The notes under the pieces: generated by a model
Seen by the model: the letters and a program-made list of their open reading frames with translations, nothing else
What the model was told of the DNA's origin: nothing
The model's database searches: none
Assembly: GCA_021018995.1 (NCBI GenBank)
Contig: CM037584.1
Location: 147,081,317-147,145,316 of the forward strand
Source of the DNA: Chloranthus sessilifolius
Taxonomy: Eukaryota > Streptophyta > Magnoliopsida > Chloranthales > Chloranthaceae
Length of the DNA stretch: 64,000 nucleotides
Reading direction: 5' to 3'
Shown here: in pieces, positions 1 to 11,929 of the stretch
How the letters are laid out: each line of letters begins with the position of its first letter
How positions within the stretch are numbered: position 1 is the first letter of the stretch
Program-made: the position numbers and the translations under genes

Positions 1-106
1 AGGTTATGTGGTCAATTCCGGACCCATGCCTAAGACCCTCATTTATTTGGGTTACACTTAGACAATTCGGGTTATAACACACCCATGCTTAAAGCCCCTT
101 ATATAT
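1..106 (+). repeat. Left remnant of an old Tat-like LTR
   Basis: This stretch lies outside element E1 and is judged to be the left continuation of an old LTR that resumes at 7669. Removing E1 and one GAGGG duplication joins a segment ending in atgagggttacga. That resembles the reverse complement of the E2 LTR near 11,560 (aagggttacga), and the preceding gggttacac and ataacacaccc also fit weakly. The match is short and degraded, so this is an inference. Confidence 0.45.
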
Positions 107-814
107 GAGGGCGAGACAACCCGGATTTTTCCCAACCTAAATTTCCTGAGATATTTATTTATTTATTTATTTTAAACCGAAAGGGAAAACTCGGACCGCC
201 AGATCATAGAACGCAATCTGATACAGAATACTTGATACATTCACACACATTGCGGAAATCAAAACAGTTACAGTATAATGACAGAACACAATCTAATACA
301 GACACATGATCGAAAGAACTAAAATTAACCACCGATGATGACTAACCATCACCTACAGAAACTCTATAACATACCAAGCTCAAATCTCAGAAGTCACTGC
401 TCCAATTCAAGTGAGCTTCTCCCCCCAGTAGGCAATTAAGAATTCTTCTCAAGTCCAGGGTCCCGAAGCTATACCTGTGACGTATAGTCGGGGTGAGCTA
501 ACAGTCTAAGTTCAGTAGAAGAAATATCAACCACAATTACAAATTATCATGTCAATATATAGAATTGATGACAGAGTTCAAAGTAGAAGCAGATCAGATA
601 ATCGACGACAGAACAAAAGCGATAGCAAAGCAGATATTCTATGATAGAAACAAAAGCTTGTATTTTCTTATTCATAATATACTATTCAATAATTTAATGT
701 TCAGGGTTCAGATTCCATCATTCACTATTCAATGATTCCATGTCCATTGTTCACTCACAGTGTATTCACTCCACTCACAGTGTTCACTACACTCACAATG
801 TTCACCTATGTATG

Positions 815-965
815 CTATGCAATGCGTACGGATAACCGCCGTACCGGTCCACTATGTATTCTATGAAATGCGTACGGATAACCGCCATACCGGTCCACTA
901 TGTATGTCATGCACTGTGTACAATGTGTATGGATAACCGCCGTACCAGTCCACTATTCCACTGTG
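815..965. repeat. Three tandem units of about 50 bp in the E1 LTR
   Basis: Three consecutive units contain the core GTACGGATAACCGCCGTAC followed by a CCACTATGTAT-type spacer. The core is close to an inverted repeat (GTACGG..CCGTAC). The same units occur in the partner LTR at about 5870-6020, so they belong to the element. Confidence 0.8.
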
Positions 966-1472
966 TTTTGTCGTTCAAAGTACATTTACAATTTCTCATT
1001 CTTACTCAATTTCTAAGTTTAGATTCGACTTCAGACTCAAAGCTTGTATTCATTTCACGTTCATATTTAGACTTCCAAGTTCATGTTCGGATTCAGATTT
1101 ACAACTCTGATTCAGATTTAGACTCAACTCAGATTCACCTCCTTATTCATAGTTTGAAATTCAGTCACAAAGCTAAGACCCTTATTCGGATTCAAATTTC
1201 ATATGCAAAGGCTCATAGTTTGGACTCATGCATATCAGATTTGGTTCAAATTTCGGAAAGCAAAGACTTCATGGCTCAAAATTTTAGATTGACATTCTAA
1301 ATTCAAAGAGTTCAAACATAAACGAAATTCAAAGTTCAGAGAGTTCAATGCAATTAAACAAAAGTTCCATAGTTCAATTGCAGTCAGATTACATCACGAT
1401 ATCTATGAATTCAAGTAAAAAATACAATTGGTAGTGAGTTTCCCCTACTTCGGATTCAGAGCCGTTCAAAGC

Positions 1473-1657
1473 AAGGATCAAAATTTCGGGTTTCATTTCG
1501 GTTTCGGAGAGGACCGAAATCGAAAATTTGAACCGAAATTTCAATTCCATACAAAAATATGATCGAAATTTCGGTCCAAATTATCGTTTCGGTGAGGACC
1601 GAAACCGATAATTTGGACTGAAATTTCCTTCATTTCGGCCGAAATTTTGATCCTTTG
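1473..1657. mobile_element. hAT-like MITE, copy 1
   Basis: A 185-bp insertion is present in the left E1 LTR and absent from the right one, which reads gagccattcaaagcaatcc at the same place. It is flanked by GTTCAAAG on both sides (1464-1471 and 1658-1665). Taking the element as 1472-1657, the termini are CAAGGATCAAAATTTCGG and its near-perfect reverse complement, with one base of indel. The interior is built of near-palindromic blocks around CGAAATTTCGG and has no coding capacity. The 8-bp duplication and termini fit a non-autonomous hAT element and match the copies at 13,820, 23,948 and 25,854. Confidence 0.88.
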
Positions 1658-1809
1658 GTTCAAAGCGATCCAATGGTCCTCACATACGGCCTCCCATGCT
1701 CAACCTAGATCACATTAACATCGTACTGTGTTAATAGTGTCGAAAATAGATAGCTAAAAGCTTTTCAAAGTTTTTCCAAGGAAAAACTGAAAACAACAAG
1801 AAACACGAG

Positions 1810-2012
1810 AAATCGATCGTTCGATTTCCAATTCGAACGTTCGATTCCTTCAGAAATTTTGCTTATCAGCTGTGTCAAAATCGATCGTTCGATTTCAAAT
1901 TCGAACGTTCAATTTCAATTTCGAACGTTTGATTTCCTCATAAGCAAAATTTGAATATCAGTCCGGTAAAAATCGATTGATCGATTTCCAAATCGATCAT
2001 TCGATTTCGACA
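1810..2012. repeat. Cluster of ATCGATCGTTCGATTTC motifs in the E1 LTR
   Basis: About seven variants of AATCGATCGTTCGATTTC or TTCGAACGTTCGATT follow each other within 200 bp, many of them short palindromes. The matching part of the other LTR (about 6655-6835) has the same cluster in a more mutated form. No protein is encoded. Confidence 0.8.
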
Positions 2013-2931
2013 GATTCTGTAGCCCTTCGGGCTTCTTCCTCCTTGGTCTCTTTTCCCCAAATCTAATCCGATTCTTTTCTATTTGCACATACTAACTACT
2101 CTAATTTCAAAAACCATTAATACAACATTAAAATACTAATATGCTCACCTTTTGAGGTCAATTACAAGGCTGCCGATGACTTCTATCGAAAGGGGTTTCG
2201 GAGTCAATCTTGAGGATTCCTATGGCGATAGATCTCCGAACGAGCTCTACGTTAACACGTATCGATCTTCACCCTCTCAATTCTCAGAGTACAAGCTAGC
2301 TACGGCTGGTTCACACTTGCTCGTAACTACCCTCCCTCAAGCTCCTCTATCTAACAAATATCAGACTCAAAGGTTTCAAATGGTCGAAATCTGCGAGAGC
2401 GGAACTTTTGTAAAGCAGTGTAAAGTTTCTTCGCGAAGAACGTTGCGATGCGATCTCGCGGTCGAAATCCAAGGAAGGGGTAGAAGTTTTCTATTCTTTC
2501 TCGCTCTCTCTCTCTAGAAACCCAAAGCCCCAAAGGTTAGCAACCGGTAATGGCTTCTAAAGGAAGCCTTGCCTTCTATAAGTTAAGCGGGCTGGTACCC
2601 TTATTAAACATATACATCCATTTGGGTGTTAGCTATTATCCATAGAATTTGTTTCCACGTGAAACGGATACACCTAAGTAAGGTGTTTCATGTTTCACCA
2701 AAAGATCTTTGGTTTGGTGCGGAGCTTGCACACTAGAACCATTGATTACATGGGATTCGGCTTTAAGCTAATACACCACCACTGTGTATGAGCCTTGGTC
2801 CAAAAACCTTACACGAAGCTCAAATGGACCCGAAATGATCTTGTTTGAAAAATCAGAAACGGTGAAGCGTTTCTTAATGAGCACGTACCTAATCAGGACC
2901 TATGGTTTCGAAATTTTTTCGGGATGTTACA

Positions 2932-2943
2932 ATCTTCCCACCT
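2932..2943 (-). other. E1 polypurine tract
   Basis: On the minus strand the sequence AGGTGGGAAGAT lies directly upstream of the LTR start TGTAACATCC. This is the expected position for plus-strand DNA priming, and it fixes the left LTR as the 3' LTR. Confidence 0.8.
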
Positions 2944-3358
2944 TAAAGAATTTTCGTCCTCGAAAATTTACTTGCGTATTTCGAAAAGGTATGGATACAA
3001 TTCAACATGCTTGAAAGTAGGGTCATTACATTCACCCCCCCTGATAGAAATTTTCGTCCTCGAAAATTTATCCTGTTACTTTTGGTGTGTATCTTAGTAA
3101 TTGGTTGTTACCAACCACCTGCGAATGATTGTCTCAACATTTAAACCAGTATCACAAGAAATCGAAACCATTATTTACAAGAAAGCTAAATCATTCATTC
3201 ACAAGACTAATCACAACCACCACAAAAGTCTACTGTTCACTAACTTACACCAAAGATGTCCATTTTCTCATGAAGTTCATACAACATACCGAAGACATTG
3301 AGTACCTACAAGGTGTAAACCTAACTCTTGAGTTTGTGACCGAGTCGTCATTTGAGTA

Positions 3359-4975
3359 TCACTGTGGGTTAAGAGACCTCTGAGTAGCCGTTTCGTTCCA
3401 TATTTTGGGACAGTCTCTTTTCCGATGTCCAACCTGTCCACATTTAAGGCATGCGCCCGTAGCCCACCAACTAGTGTTCTTAAAATCGATGAGCGGGTTC
3501 GGGGGGATGTTTGGGCGGAAATCGCTGGGTGGCGCCCGGGCGGCCGCTATGTATATATATATATATATCTGTGCCACTTGCCAGAATAGGAGGAAGAAAA
3601 AAAAGAAAAGAAGAACAAAAAAAGTGTTGTGCAAGATCATAAAAACTGAAAAAGGAGAAAAACAGAGGAAGAAGAAAAAAAAAAACTAAGAATAAGAAAA
3701 ACACTGAGGAAAAAGAAGAAAAACAAAGGTGGTAAAAAATAAAATAAAATTAGGGATTGGCGATCGAGGCGGCCGAGGCGCCTCTGGCCATCGCCCGGCT
3801 GGCCTGGCGGGCGCCCCAAATCCGGTCCACCCTGAAGTCCGCCTAGGCCTAAACCGGGGCGCCCGGGGGCCCGAACCGTTCGGGCGGCCGCCCCGGGCAA
3901 TTTTCATAACAATGCCACCAACATTCATCGGACCTATGTCGTCCTCCCCACCGTGCGTAGGAATCAACCGATGTTGATGAAGTGCTGCGTGAAGGTTGCT
4001 GCACCCCTGACACGGCAACAATAGTAGGGTGTGAAAGGTGGAAAGGCCTCGAAGACGTAGGTATGGATGGTCTCGAGTAGGCGGTTCGAACAGGCTGAAT
4101 AGGTGCTGACATCAGTAGTACCGGTTCCGTGCTTGTCTACTCAGAAGAATAAAATTGCGCTCGACTTGCCTCACTCCTATTTTGTTGGTCTCTCCTCTTA
4201 TACACCTTCTCGATGTCCTCGGCGATAAGGGCCTTGGCCATTACCCCTGCCTACGTTCCTAGCTTAAATAGGGAGACTCTCTCCTAGATGTTAGGCCGTA
4301 AGCCACATTGAAACTTCTTGGCCTTCATCAAATATGTGGCCACATGTTGAGGTGCAACCCTTGAAAGCCTAGTAAATTCAGCCTTGTACTCACGCAAGCT
4401 CATCCGGTCTTGTTTCAATTCTATAAACTGGACTTCCCATTGATTTCTTACTATGTTGGGGAAGTACTCGTCATTGAACTTCTTAGTAAACTCGGCCCAA
4501 GTCCATGGTGCATTCGGGATTTCGTGCACCCTATCTCTCTGAGCTGCCTTCCACCAAGGATCAACCTCTCCATCCAGTTTGAAGGTTGCCCATCTCACTT
4601 TCTCATCCTCAGTGCAAGGAAGTACACTAAAGATCTTCTCCATCTCATTCAACCATTTCTCGGCCTCAAGTGGATTGGTTTGGCCCGAAAAGTTCGGAGG
4701 ATGCATCTTTCTAAATTTCGAAAATCCTAAAGGCTGTTGCCTAGCTTGACTTGTTGTGCCATGGATGTCGTCTGCTGTGTCATTGTGTTGGCCATGGTCT
4801 CCAACAGTTGTCTATCACTACCACTGTCACTACCTCCCAACGGAATGGTATGAGGACTGGTGGCGATTCCTACACCACGCGATGAGCCCTCACTTCAGGA
4901 ACATCTGTCATGCAGACCGTCCTCGGTCTGCCTCTACCTCCTCTGACACGAGGAGCTATACTGATCTGTCATGAT
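3359..4975 (-). pseudogene. Broken Ty3/gypsy gag of E1
   Basis: Minus-strand frames give a retrotransposon gag core at 4284-4706 (FSGQTNPLEAEKWLNEMEKI, later LREYKAEFTRLSR) and a CCHC knuckle at 3410-3451 (CLKCGQVGHRKRDCP, C-X2-C-X4-H-X4-C). These are capsid-like and nucleic-acid-binding parts of gag. The segment between them is disrupted by frame changes, a (TA)n run near 3548-3568, purine-rich low-complexity sequence and a GC-rich block. No pol follows before the polypurine tract. The 5' end near 4975 is approximate because no clean start is visible. Confidence 0.8.
3485..3905. other. GC-rich and low-complexity block interrupting E1 gag
   Basis: Two strongly GC-rich stretches (about 3490-3550 and 3755-3900, dominated by GGCGCCCGGG and GGCGGCCG) enclose a (TA)n tract and about 170 bp of A/G-rich sequence. 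The composition is unlike the surrounding AT-rich DNA. The block sits between the gag core and the zinc knuckle and breaks the frame. I could not find clean terminal repeats or a target duplication, so its origin is unknown. Confidence 0.55.
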
Positions 4976-5206
4976 CAAATAAAAATTTCATCAGAAGTGA
5001 TCGATCTAAAGCCTTAATCATAATCAAACATAATCTAAGCCTTCCTATGTCCCCTATGTTCGGACAAAACTAAAGTGATAACCTTGAACCTATCATCATA
5101 TCCTCAGGTCTCCCATAAGACCTAAAGCTCGGACTCCGACAAACCTACTGCCATATCCCTGAACTTAAAGATATGGCTCTGAGTCCCCATGAGACCTAAA
5201 GCCTAA

Positions 5207-5287
5207 GCTCTGATACCAACTGTGACAGAGTCACAGTTGGGTCACCTATGTCCTGATAGAATCTACTGCCACATCTCTGATACTAAC
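5207..5287 (-). other. E1 primer-binding site region, duplicated
   Basis: On the minus strand TGGTATCAGAGC (5207-5218) is the classic plant initiator-Met tRNA primer site. A second, mutated version, TAGTATCAGAGA (5274-5285), lies 67 bp nearer the LTR. Each is followed on the plus strand by TGTGACAG (5221 and 5288). The LTR/primer-site junction therefore appears twice. Confidence 0.8.
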
Positions 5288-7663
5288 TGTGACAGCCCGA
5301 ATTTTTCCAACATAATTTTTTTGAGATATATTTTTGTCTTTACTTTTAACCTAATGGGAAAACTCGGACCGCCAGATCGCAGAATACAATCTGATACAGA
5401 ATACTTGATACATTCACACACATTGCGGAAATTAAAGCAGTTACAGTATAATGACACAACACAATCTAATACAGACACATCATTGGAAGAACTAAAATTA
5501 ACCATCGATGATGACTAACCATCATCTACAGAAACTATAACATACCAAGCTCAAATCTCAGAAGTCACTGTTCCAATCCAAGTGAGCTTCTCCCCCCAGT
5601 AGGCAACTTCGAATTCTTCTCAACTTCGAAGTCACTGTTTCAAAGCAGAAGCAGATCAGATATTCGACGACAGAACAAACGCGATAACAGAGCAGATATT
5701 CTATGATAGAAACAAAAGCTCGTATTTTCTTATTCACAATATACTGTTCAATAATTTAATGTTCAGGGTTCAATTCCATCATTCACTATTCAATGATTCC
5801 ATGTCCATTGTTCACTCATAGTGTATTCACTCCACTCACAGTGTTCACTACACTCACAATGTTCACTTACGTATGCTATACAATGTGTACGGATAACCGT
5901 CGTATCAGTCCACTATGTATGCTATGAAATGCGTACGGATAACCGCCGTACAGGTCCACTATGAATGCCATGCACTGTGTACAATGTGTACGGATAACTG
6001 TCGTACCAGTCCACTATTCCACTGTGTTTTGTCGTTCAAAGTACATTTACAATTTCTCATTCTTACTCAATTTCCGCGTTTAGATTCGACTTCAGACTCA
6101 AAGCTCGTATTCAATTCACGTTCATATTCAGACATCCAAGTTCTAAATTCAGACTCATAACTCAGATTCACCTCCTTATTCATAGTTCTAAATTCAGTCA
6201 CAAAGCTAAGACCCTTATTTGGATTCAAATTTCATATGCAAAGACTCATAGTTCGGATTCATATGCATATCAGATTCAAGGTTCAAAATTCGGAAAGCAA
6301 AGGCTTCACGGTTCAAAATTTCATATTGACATTCTAAATTCAAAGAGTTCAAACGGAAACGAAATTCAAAGTTCAGAGAGTTCAATGTAATTAAACGAAA
6401 GTTCTATAGTTCAATTGCAGTCAGATTACATCACGATATCTATGAATTCAAGTCAAAAATGCAATTGGTAGTGAGTTTCCCCTATTTCGGATTCGGAGCC
6501 ATTCAAAGCAATCCAATGGCCCTCACATACGACCTCCCATGCTCAACCTAGATCACATTAACATCGTACTATGTGTCAATAGTGTTGAAAACAGATAGCT
6601 CAAAGCTTTTCAAAGTTTTTCCAAGGAAAAACTAAAAACAGCCAGAAACAGGGGAAATCGATTGATCGATTTCCCAATTCAATCGTTTGATTCCTTCATA
6701 AATTTTGCTTATCAGCTGTGTCAAAATTGATCAATCGATTCTCAAAATCGATCGTTCGATTTCAATTTCAAACGTTCGATTTCCTCAGAAACAAAATTTG
6801 AATATCAGTCCTGTCAAAATCGATTGTTAAATTTCGATAGATTCTATAGCCCTTCGAGCTTCATCCTCCTTGGTCTCTTTTCCCCAAATCTAACCCGAAT
6901 CTCTTCCATTCACACATACTAACTACTCTAAGTTCAAAAACCATTAATACAATATTAAAATACTAATACGCTCACCTTTTGAGGTCGATTATAAGGCTTT
7001 CGATGACTTTTATCGAAAGGGGTTTCAGAGTCAATCTTGCGGATTCCTATGGCGATAGATCTCCGAACGAGCTCTACGTTAACACGTATCGATCTTCAAC
7101 CTCTCAATTCTCGGAGTACATGCTAGCTATGGCTGGTTCACACTTGCTCGTAACTACCCTCCCTCAAGCTCCTCTATCTAACAGATATTGGACTCAAAGG
7201 TTTCAAATGGTCAGAATCTGTGAGAGAGGAACCTTTGTAAGGCGATGCAAAGTTTCTTCACGAAGAATGTTGCGGTGTGATAATGGCTTCTAAAGGAAGC
7301 CTTGCTTTTTATAAGTTAAAGGTCGGTTCCCTTATTAAACACATACACCCATTTGGCTGTTAGCTCGTATCCATAGAATTTGTTTCCGCGTGAAACAAAT
7401 ACACCTAAGTAAGGTGTTTCATGTTTCACCAAAAAGATCTTCGGTTCGGCGCGGAGCTTGCACACCAGAACCATTGATTACACGAGATTCGGCGTTAATC
7501 CAATACACCACCACGGTGTATGAGCCTTGGTCCAAAAACCTTACACGAAGCTCAAACGGACCCGAAACGATCTCGTTTGAAAAATCAGAAATGGTGAAGC
7601 GTTTCTTAATGAACACGTACCTAATTAGGACCTATGGTTTTGAAAAAATTTATGGATGTTACA
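5288..7663 (-). repeat. E1 5' LTR (right copy)
   Basis: It starts TGTGACAGCCC and ends GGATGTTACA on the plus strand, then the target duplication GAGGG. It is the transcription-driving LTR of this minus-strand element. It lacks the MITE seen in the other LTR and so provides the empty site. It also carries the 50-bp tandem units (about 5870-6020) and the CG-palindrome cluster (about 6655-6835). Confidence 0.9.
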
Positions 7664-8420
7664 GAGGGTTACGATTATCAATCGCAAGTGGACTTTTTGA
7701 GTATTGATGGTTGCAACTACGAATTGAGAAGGTTAAATCGGACATGGTCACCATCATGACCTAGGAGAGACTACATCATATCAATCATAGATCATGTGAC
7801 TGTGATTAACTCATCGAATTGGCCCATCACAATCATACTTTAAATATTGGAGTTTCCCTCACGGTTCGGGTTTCACTCCCTTAAATTAAAGGTTTGGACC
7901 TTAACCTTGACATAGGAAATTTCTTAAGATATTTTGATCTGATCTGATGGTCAACTTTTCATGGTCAACATTAACCAATTCACAAGGTTATGGTCAAACT
8001 TAATGTTGCTTTGTCATACGTTGACCAAATCACAAGATTATGGTCAAATTAACATTGACTTTCTCATACATTGACCGAATCATAAGATTATGGTCAAAAT
8101 TAATGGTTGATTTGATGACTTTTTATAAGTTGACCATATTATGAGACCATAATACGTTCCAATGATGGATTTATTATGAATTGACCACATCACGAGATTT
8201 TGGTCAAATGTAATAGTTGACTTATCGATTTTTCATAAGTTGATCATATCATGAAACCGTAACGCGTTCCAACGGTGAATTTATTATGAGTTGACCACAT
8301 CACAAGGTTTTGATCAAATCTAATAGTTGACTTGTTGACTTTTGATAAGTTGACCATATCATAAGACTGTAAAGGGATCGAATGGTAAATTTATTATGAG
8401 TTGACCAAATTATAGGATTG

Positions 8421-9131
8421 TTAAAATGTTTGAAGTGTATTTTCTAGAATTAGTTTAGTTTTTTTTTTTTGTTTTTTGAGTGATGTAGTGAGTATGCTTG
8501 TAATTTTGTATGGGCCCCACTTGCACATGTTGGATGCCACTTGCCTTTCTTTCCTTCGTCACTTCTTCCCACTAAACTTTTCCATTTACCCATGTTGACA
8601 ACATCATGAAGGCTTTTTTATATTTCTCCATACAACCTTTTCATTTTCCCATACACTTCATTGTGTCCAATGCAACCTATTCCCTTCCCCGTAAGCCACA
8701 ATTAGTTATCATCATTTTTCATATCTCATTTCATCTTCCAAAGTTCCATTTTCAGAAGTTTTCATTGCACCCATAGAAAACCATCTATATCTTTGTATTC
8801 TCTTGTGAGAATACGCAAGAAACCTACCCTAACACCTCTATACACATGTAGGGTATTTTCCTTGATTGTCTAAGTCCATATAACCTTTCTTTAACCATTG
8901 TGCATGAGTAGAAATCAAACATCTCATCTCTTGTGCAAGTGGTGGTATTTTGCTAAGTGCGTTAGTTTTATTTCTTGTAATGTCCATTGTTGAATGATAA
9001 TTATATTTATCTTCTCACATATCTTCGTCTTTGATCTTTCTTCTTTATTTGGTTGTGTCCTTGGGCTAGTGTAAATTTATTGTTCTACTTGAGAATCGGT
9101 TATTCGAATATTAGATTATCGTATTACTCTG
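8421..9131. other. Unassigned insertion inside the old LTR array
   Basis: The tandem array breaks off inside a unit at about 8420 and resumes inside a unit at about 9131. The intervening 710 bp are unique in this window, with a poly-T run near 8460 and no reading frame or terminal inverted repeat that I can see. It is either an insertion or a diverged part of the LTR. Confidence 0.45.
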
Positions 9132-9414
9132 CAAGGATTTTGGTCAAATCTAACGGATGGCCTTTCATAAGTTGACCATATCATGAGACCGTAACGCGAT
9201 CCTATGGTGAATTTATTGTAAATTGGCCAAATCACAAGGTTTCAATCAAATTCAACAATCAACCAAATCATAGGATTATAGTTCGATCTAATGGTGGAAC
9301 CATCACGAAATGGCTAAATCATAAGATTGTGACTCAATCCAAACATAGATCTGTCATATACTGACCAAATTATAAGATAACGGTTCATCAAATTCTAAGA
9401 AATTCGTTGATACT

Positions 9415-9741
9415 CAGTGTTACCTTGACACTTCTAGTTTCGGGATTTTTGCCACGCCGACACTTGGTGGTACTTGGACACTCCTTAAACAACACAGAAC
9501 TTCTGAAAATGTATGAAAATACCGCATAATACCATCAAAATGCTCATTGTATACTTTCATTTAGGTTCATGACATACTATGTTCCTTTTCGTTACATAAC
9601 TCAATTGGCTTCTAAGATTTCTCTTCAATTTTTTTCTATATATGCTCTATTTATTTAACTTATTTTTCTTAAGGTCGTGCCGCCGTATTGGAATTTTTAG
9701 AAATTGGTGTGCCACTCGTGCCACATGTCTAGGTAACACTG
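9415..9741. mobile_element. hAT-like MITE with CAGTGTTACC termini
   Basis: This 327-bp element has terminal inverted repeats CAGTGTTACCTTGACA and CAGTGTTACCTAGACA. It is flanked by 8-bp near-duplicates TTGATACT (9407-9414) and ATGATACT (9742-9749). Removing it restores the old LTR sequence (aaattctaagaaattcgttg ... taattaatgatc), which aligns to the E2 LTR near 19,370. It has no coding capacity. The termini and duplication length fit a non-autonomous hAT element of a different family from the CATGG-type copies. Confidence 0.8.
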
Positions 9742-10429
9742 ATGATACTTAATTAATGATCATGTACTCTTACGATTAAAAATACTAATACTTCTGACCA
9801 GCCATCAAAGATATGGATCTAGTATTTGAATTCATCTTTGAGACAAGAGAATGAGAATTTGTTCTTGTAAACAACAAATTTACGTAGGATATAAATTTAA
9901 CACAAATAAATCATAACAAATTTTCCCTCACTAGGAGAGAGTTTTATTTAAAATGGCAGACCTTACACTTCCGGGTATCGCAATCGATTCCCCGTTAATT
10001 ACATCAAAATTGAATACCTCTGATTAAAATCTACTAAATAAAAAATAACGCAATTACATATCTGAAAAAAACAAAACTAAAATTCTAATTCTAAGCCTTC
10101 ATCGACATCTTCAATCCGTCATGAGATAAATGCATAGCAGACTATCTTTATCGGAGATTTGCGAAATATGAAATAAGGGACGACGGATCGGAGAACCCCT
10201 CCTCCAAAAGTCAGCTCCATTTGCTCGAAAACCACGAGTCATTACTGGAGCAAGAAACTCGTGGACGAGTCTTAAAAAGAATTCTTGTTCTCTGGTTTCA
10301 AAGATGAGTTCGAATATCTAATCCATTCTTCGGGCAACTGATTATCAAAAGAGTTATCACTTTCATTGATAGTGTCTAATTATGAGTTAGATATCGTCAA
10401 ATTTCTTAAAATTTGATAATCATAGATGA

Positions 10430-11215
10430 TTTTATAATGATTTCACCATTGGATTTAACCAAATTCATAAGATCTGATCAAGAAGTAATAAGTCCACCGT
10501 TGGATCTCATTACGATCTTGTATTATGACCATTTGACCAAAAGTCAATGATTCTACCGTTAGATTTGATAAGATTCATAAGATCTGGTCAATACGTAATA
10601 AATCTACCGTTGGATCTTGTTATGATCTCACAATATGATCGTTTGACCAAAAGTCAACAATTCCACCATTAGATTTGACCAAATTCATAAGATATGATAA
10701 ATACGTAATAAATCCACCATTGGATCTTGTTACGATCTCACACTATGATCGTTTGACTAAAAGTCAACAATTCTACAGTTGGATTTGACCAAATTCATAA
10801 GATCTAGTCAATACGTAATAAATTCACCGTTGGATCTTGTTACGATATCACATTATGATCGTTTGACCAAAAGTCAATGATTCCACTGTTAGATTTGACT
10901 AGATTCATAAGATCTGGTCAATACGTAATAAATCCACTGTTGGATCTTGTTACGATCTCACATTATGATCGTTTGACTAAAAGTCAACGATTCTACAGTT
11001 AGATTTGACCAAATTTATAAAATCTGGTCAATATATGATAAATCCATCGTTGGATCACGTTACGATCTCACATTATGATCGTTTGACCAAAAGTCAACGA
11101 TTCTACCATTGGATTTGACCATATTAATAAAATATGATCAATATGTGATAAATTCACCGTTAGATCTCGTTACGATCTCACATTATGATCGTTTGAACAA
11201 AAGTCAACAAGCACA
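10430..11215. repeat. 110-bp tandem array in the left E2 LTR
   Basis: About seven units, each with GATCGTTTGACCAAAAGTCAA, GATTTGACCAAATTCATAAG and CCACCGTTGGATCT blocks, repeat at very nearly 110 bp. GATCGTTTGA recurs near 10,638, 10,748, 10,857, 10,967, 11,077 and 11,187. The partner array is at 19,390-20,170. Confidence 0.88.
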
Positions 11216-11929
11216 CCGTGAAATAATTTCCAATCTCGAGGTTAAGGTTCAAACCCTCATTTGAGGGAGTGATGATCCGAACCGTGAGGAAAACTCTAAT
11301 TATCATAGATGAATATTTTGGGTATTATAGTATGAAATTATTCTTCGGATTCGTGATTGCTACCCGTATGAGTATCGAATTCGCGGTTTGCAATCCGAAT
11401 GTACTAGGAGTTATGCCCAAGGTTATATCCACGTGGCTTAACTATTTCTAAGTACGCAAGAGATTGGGTATGAGTCGTAACACGTAATCCCAAATAACAA
11501 CCATAAATCCTACTTAGGAGCAGTAGCTCTTATCCTAAGCGTATCTCTTTTAGGTAAGCGTCGTAACCCTTATCCTAAAAGTCTTAATCCTAACTTATTC
11601 CTCCCGTCCACTTTTAAAAAATAAAAAAAATAAAAAAAAAAGAAGAAAAGAATAGCCAGAATCTTGGAGATACCCTAAAGTCTTTTGTTAGAAGAGTTGG
11701 AAATATTTTCGACAGAGGTCTCGTGTCAGAATTTTCGGGATCTCTGACAATGAGGACGGGCCTACTATTTATAGATTTATGGTAGCAGTTATAAAAGTTA
11801 CAATCCTACGGTTCCTGTAAGGTTTTCATGAAATGAACGGTTGAGAGAGCTGCGTAAGTTTTCGTCTTCACGCGGATTGAGAAAGATTTTTCTCACGTAC
11901 GTCATTCTTTTCTCATAACCGCCTATGTG

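Larger units (their letters stand above)
112..2931 (-). repeat. E1 3' LTR (left copy)
   Basis: It is collinear with 5288-7663 throughout, with several indels. This copy carries a 185-bp MITE at 1473-1657. It also has about 90 bp around 2450-2545 ending in a short (CT)n run, and a block around 480-590, both absent from the other LTR. It ends in GGATGTTACA next to a polypurine tract read on the minus strand. The many indels point to an old insertion. Confidence 0.9.
112..7663 (-). mobile_element. E1: gag-only Ty3/gypsy LTR retrotransposon
   Basis: The element has two long direct repeats (112-2931 and 5288-7663) with termini TGTAACATCC and GGGCTGTCACA on the minus strand. A perfect 5-bp target duplication GAGGG flanks it at 107-111 and 7664-7668. 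An initiator-methionine tRNA primer site (5207-5218) and a polypurine tract (2932-2943) set the minus orientation. The internal region is only about 2.36 kb and shows a broken gag with a CCHC knuckle but no protease, reverse transcriptase or integrase. The left LTR end has decayed (CGAGACAAC instead of TGTGACAGC). The Met primer and long LTRs suggest a Tekay/Del-like chromovirus derivative; the lineage is inferred. Confidence 0.9.
7669..9860 (+). repeat. Old Tat-like LTR, central part
   Basis: This segment resembles the reverse complement of the E2 LTR. TTTCCCTCACGGTTCGG near 7852 matches the reverse complement of the stretch around 11,275. A degenerate tandem array of GTTGACCAAATCACAAGATT-type units (about 7945-8420 and 9131-9390) matches the 110-bp E2 array. 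The end (9785-9865) matches the conserved LTR peptide region. It is therefore an older LTR of a related element in the opposite orientation, later split by E1, the 9415 MITE and E2. Confidence 0.7.

Noticed and set aside
854..1300. 148-codon plus-strand open frame as a gene
   Set aside because: It lies in an LTR, is built from ATTCA/GATTC repeats, is not open in the partner LTR over the same length and has no recognisable domain.
3405..4021. Open frames over the purine-rich and GC-rich block
   Set aside because: They are low-complexity Lys/Arg or Pro/Gly strings caused by base composition and are frame shadows of gag debris.
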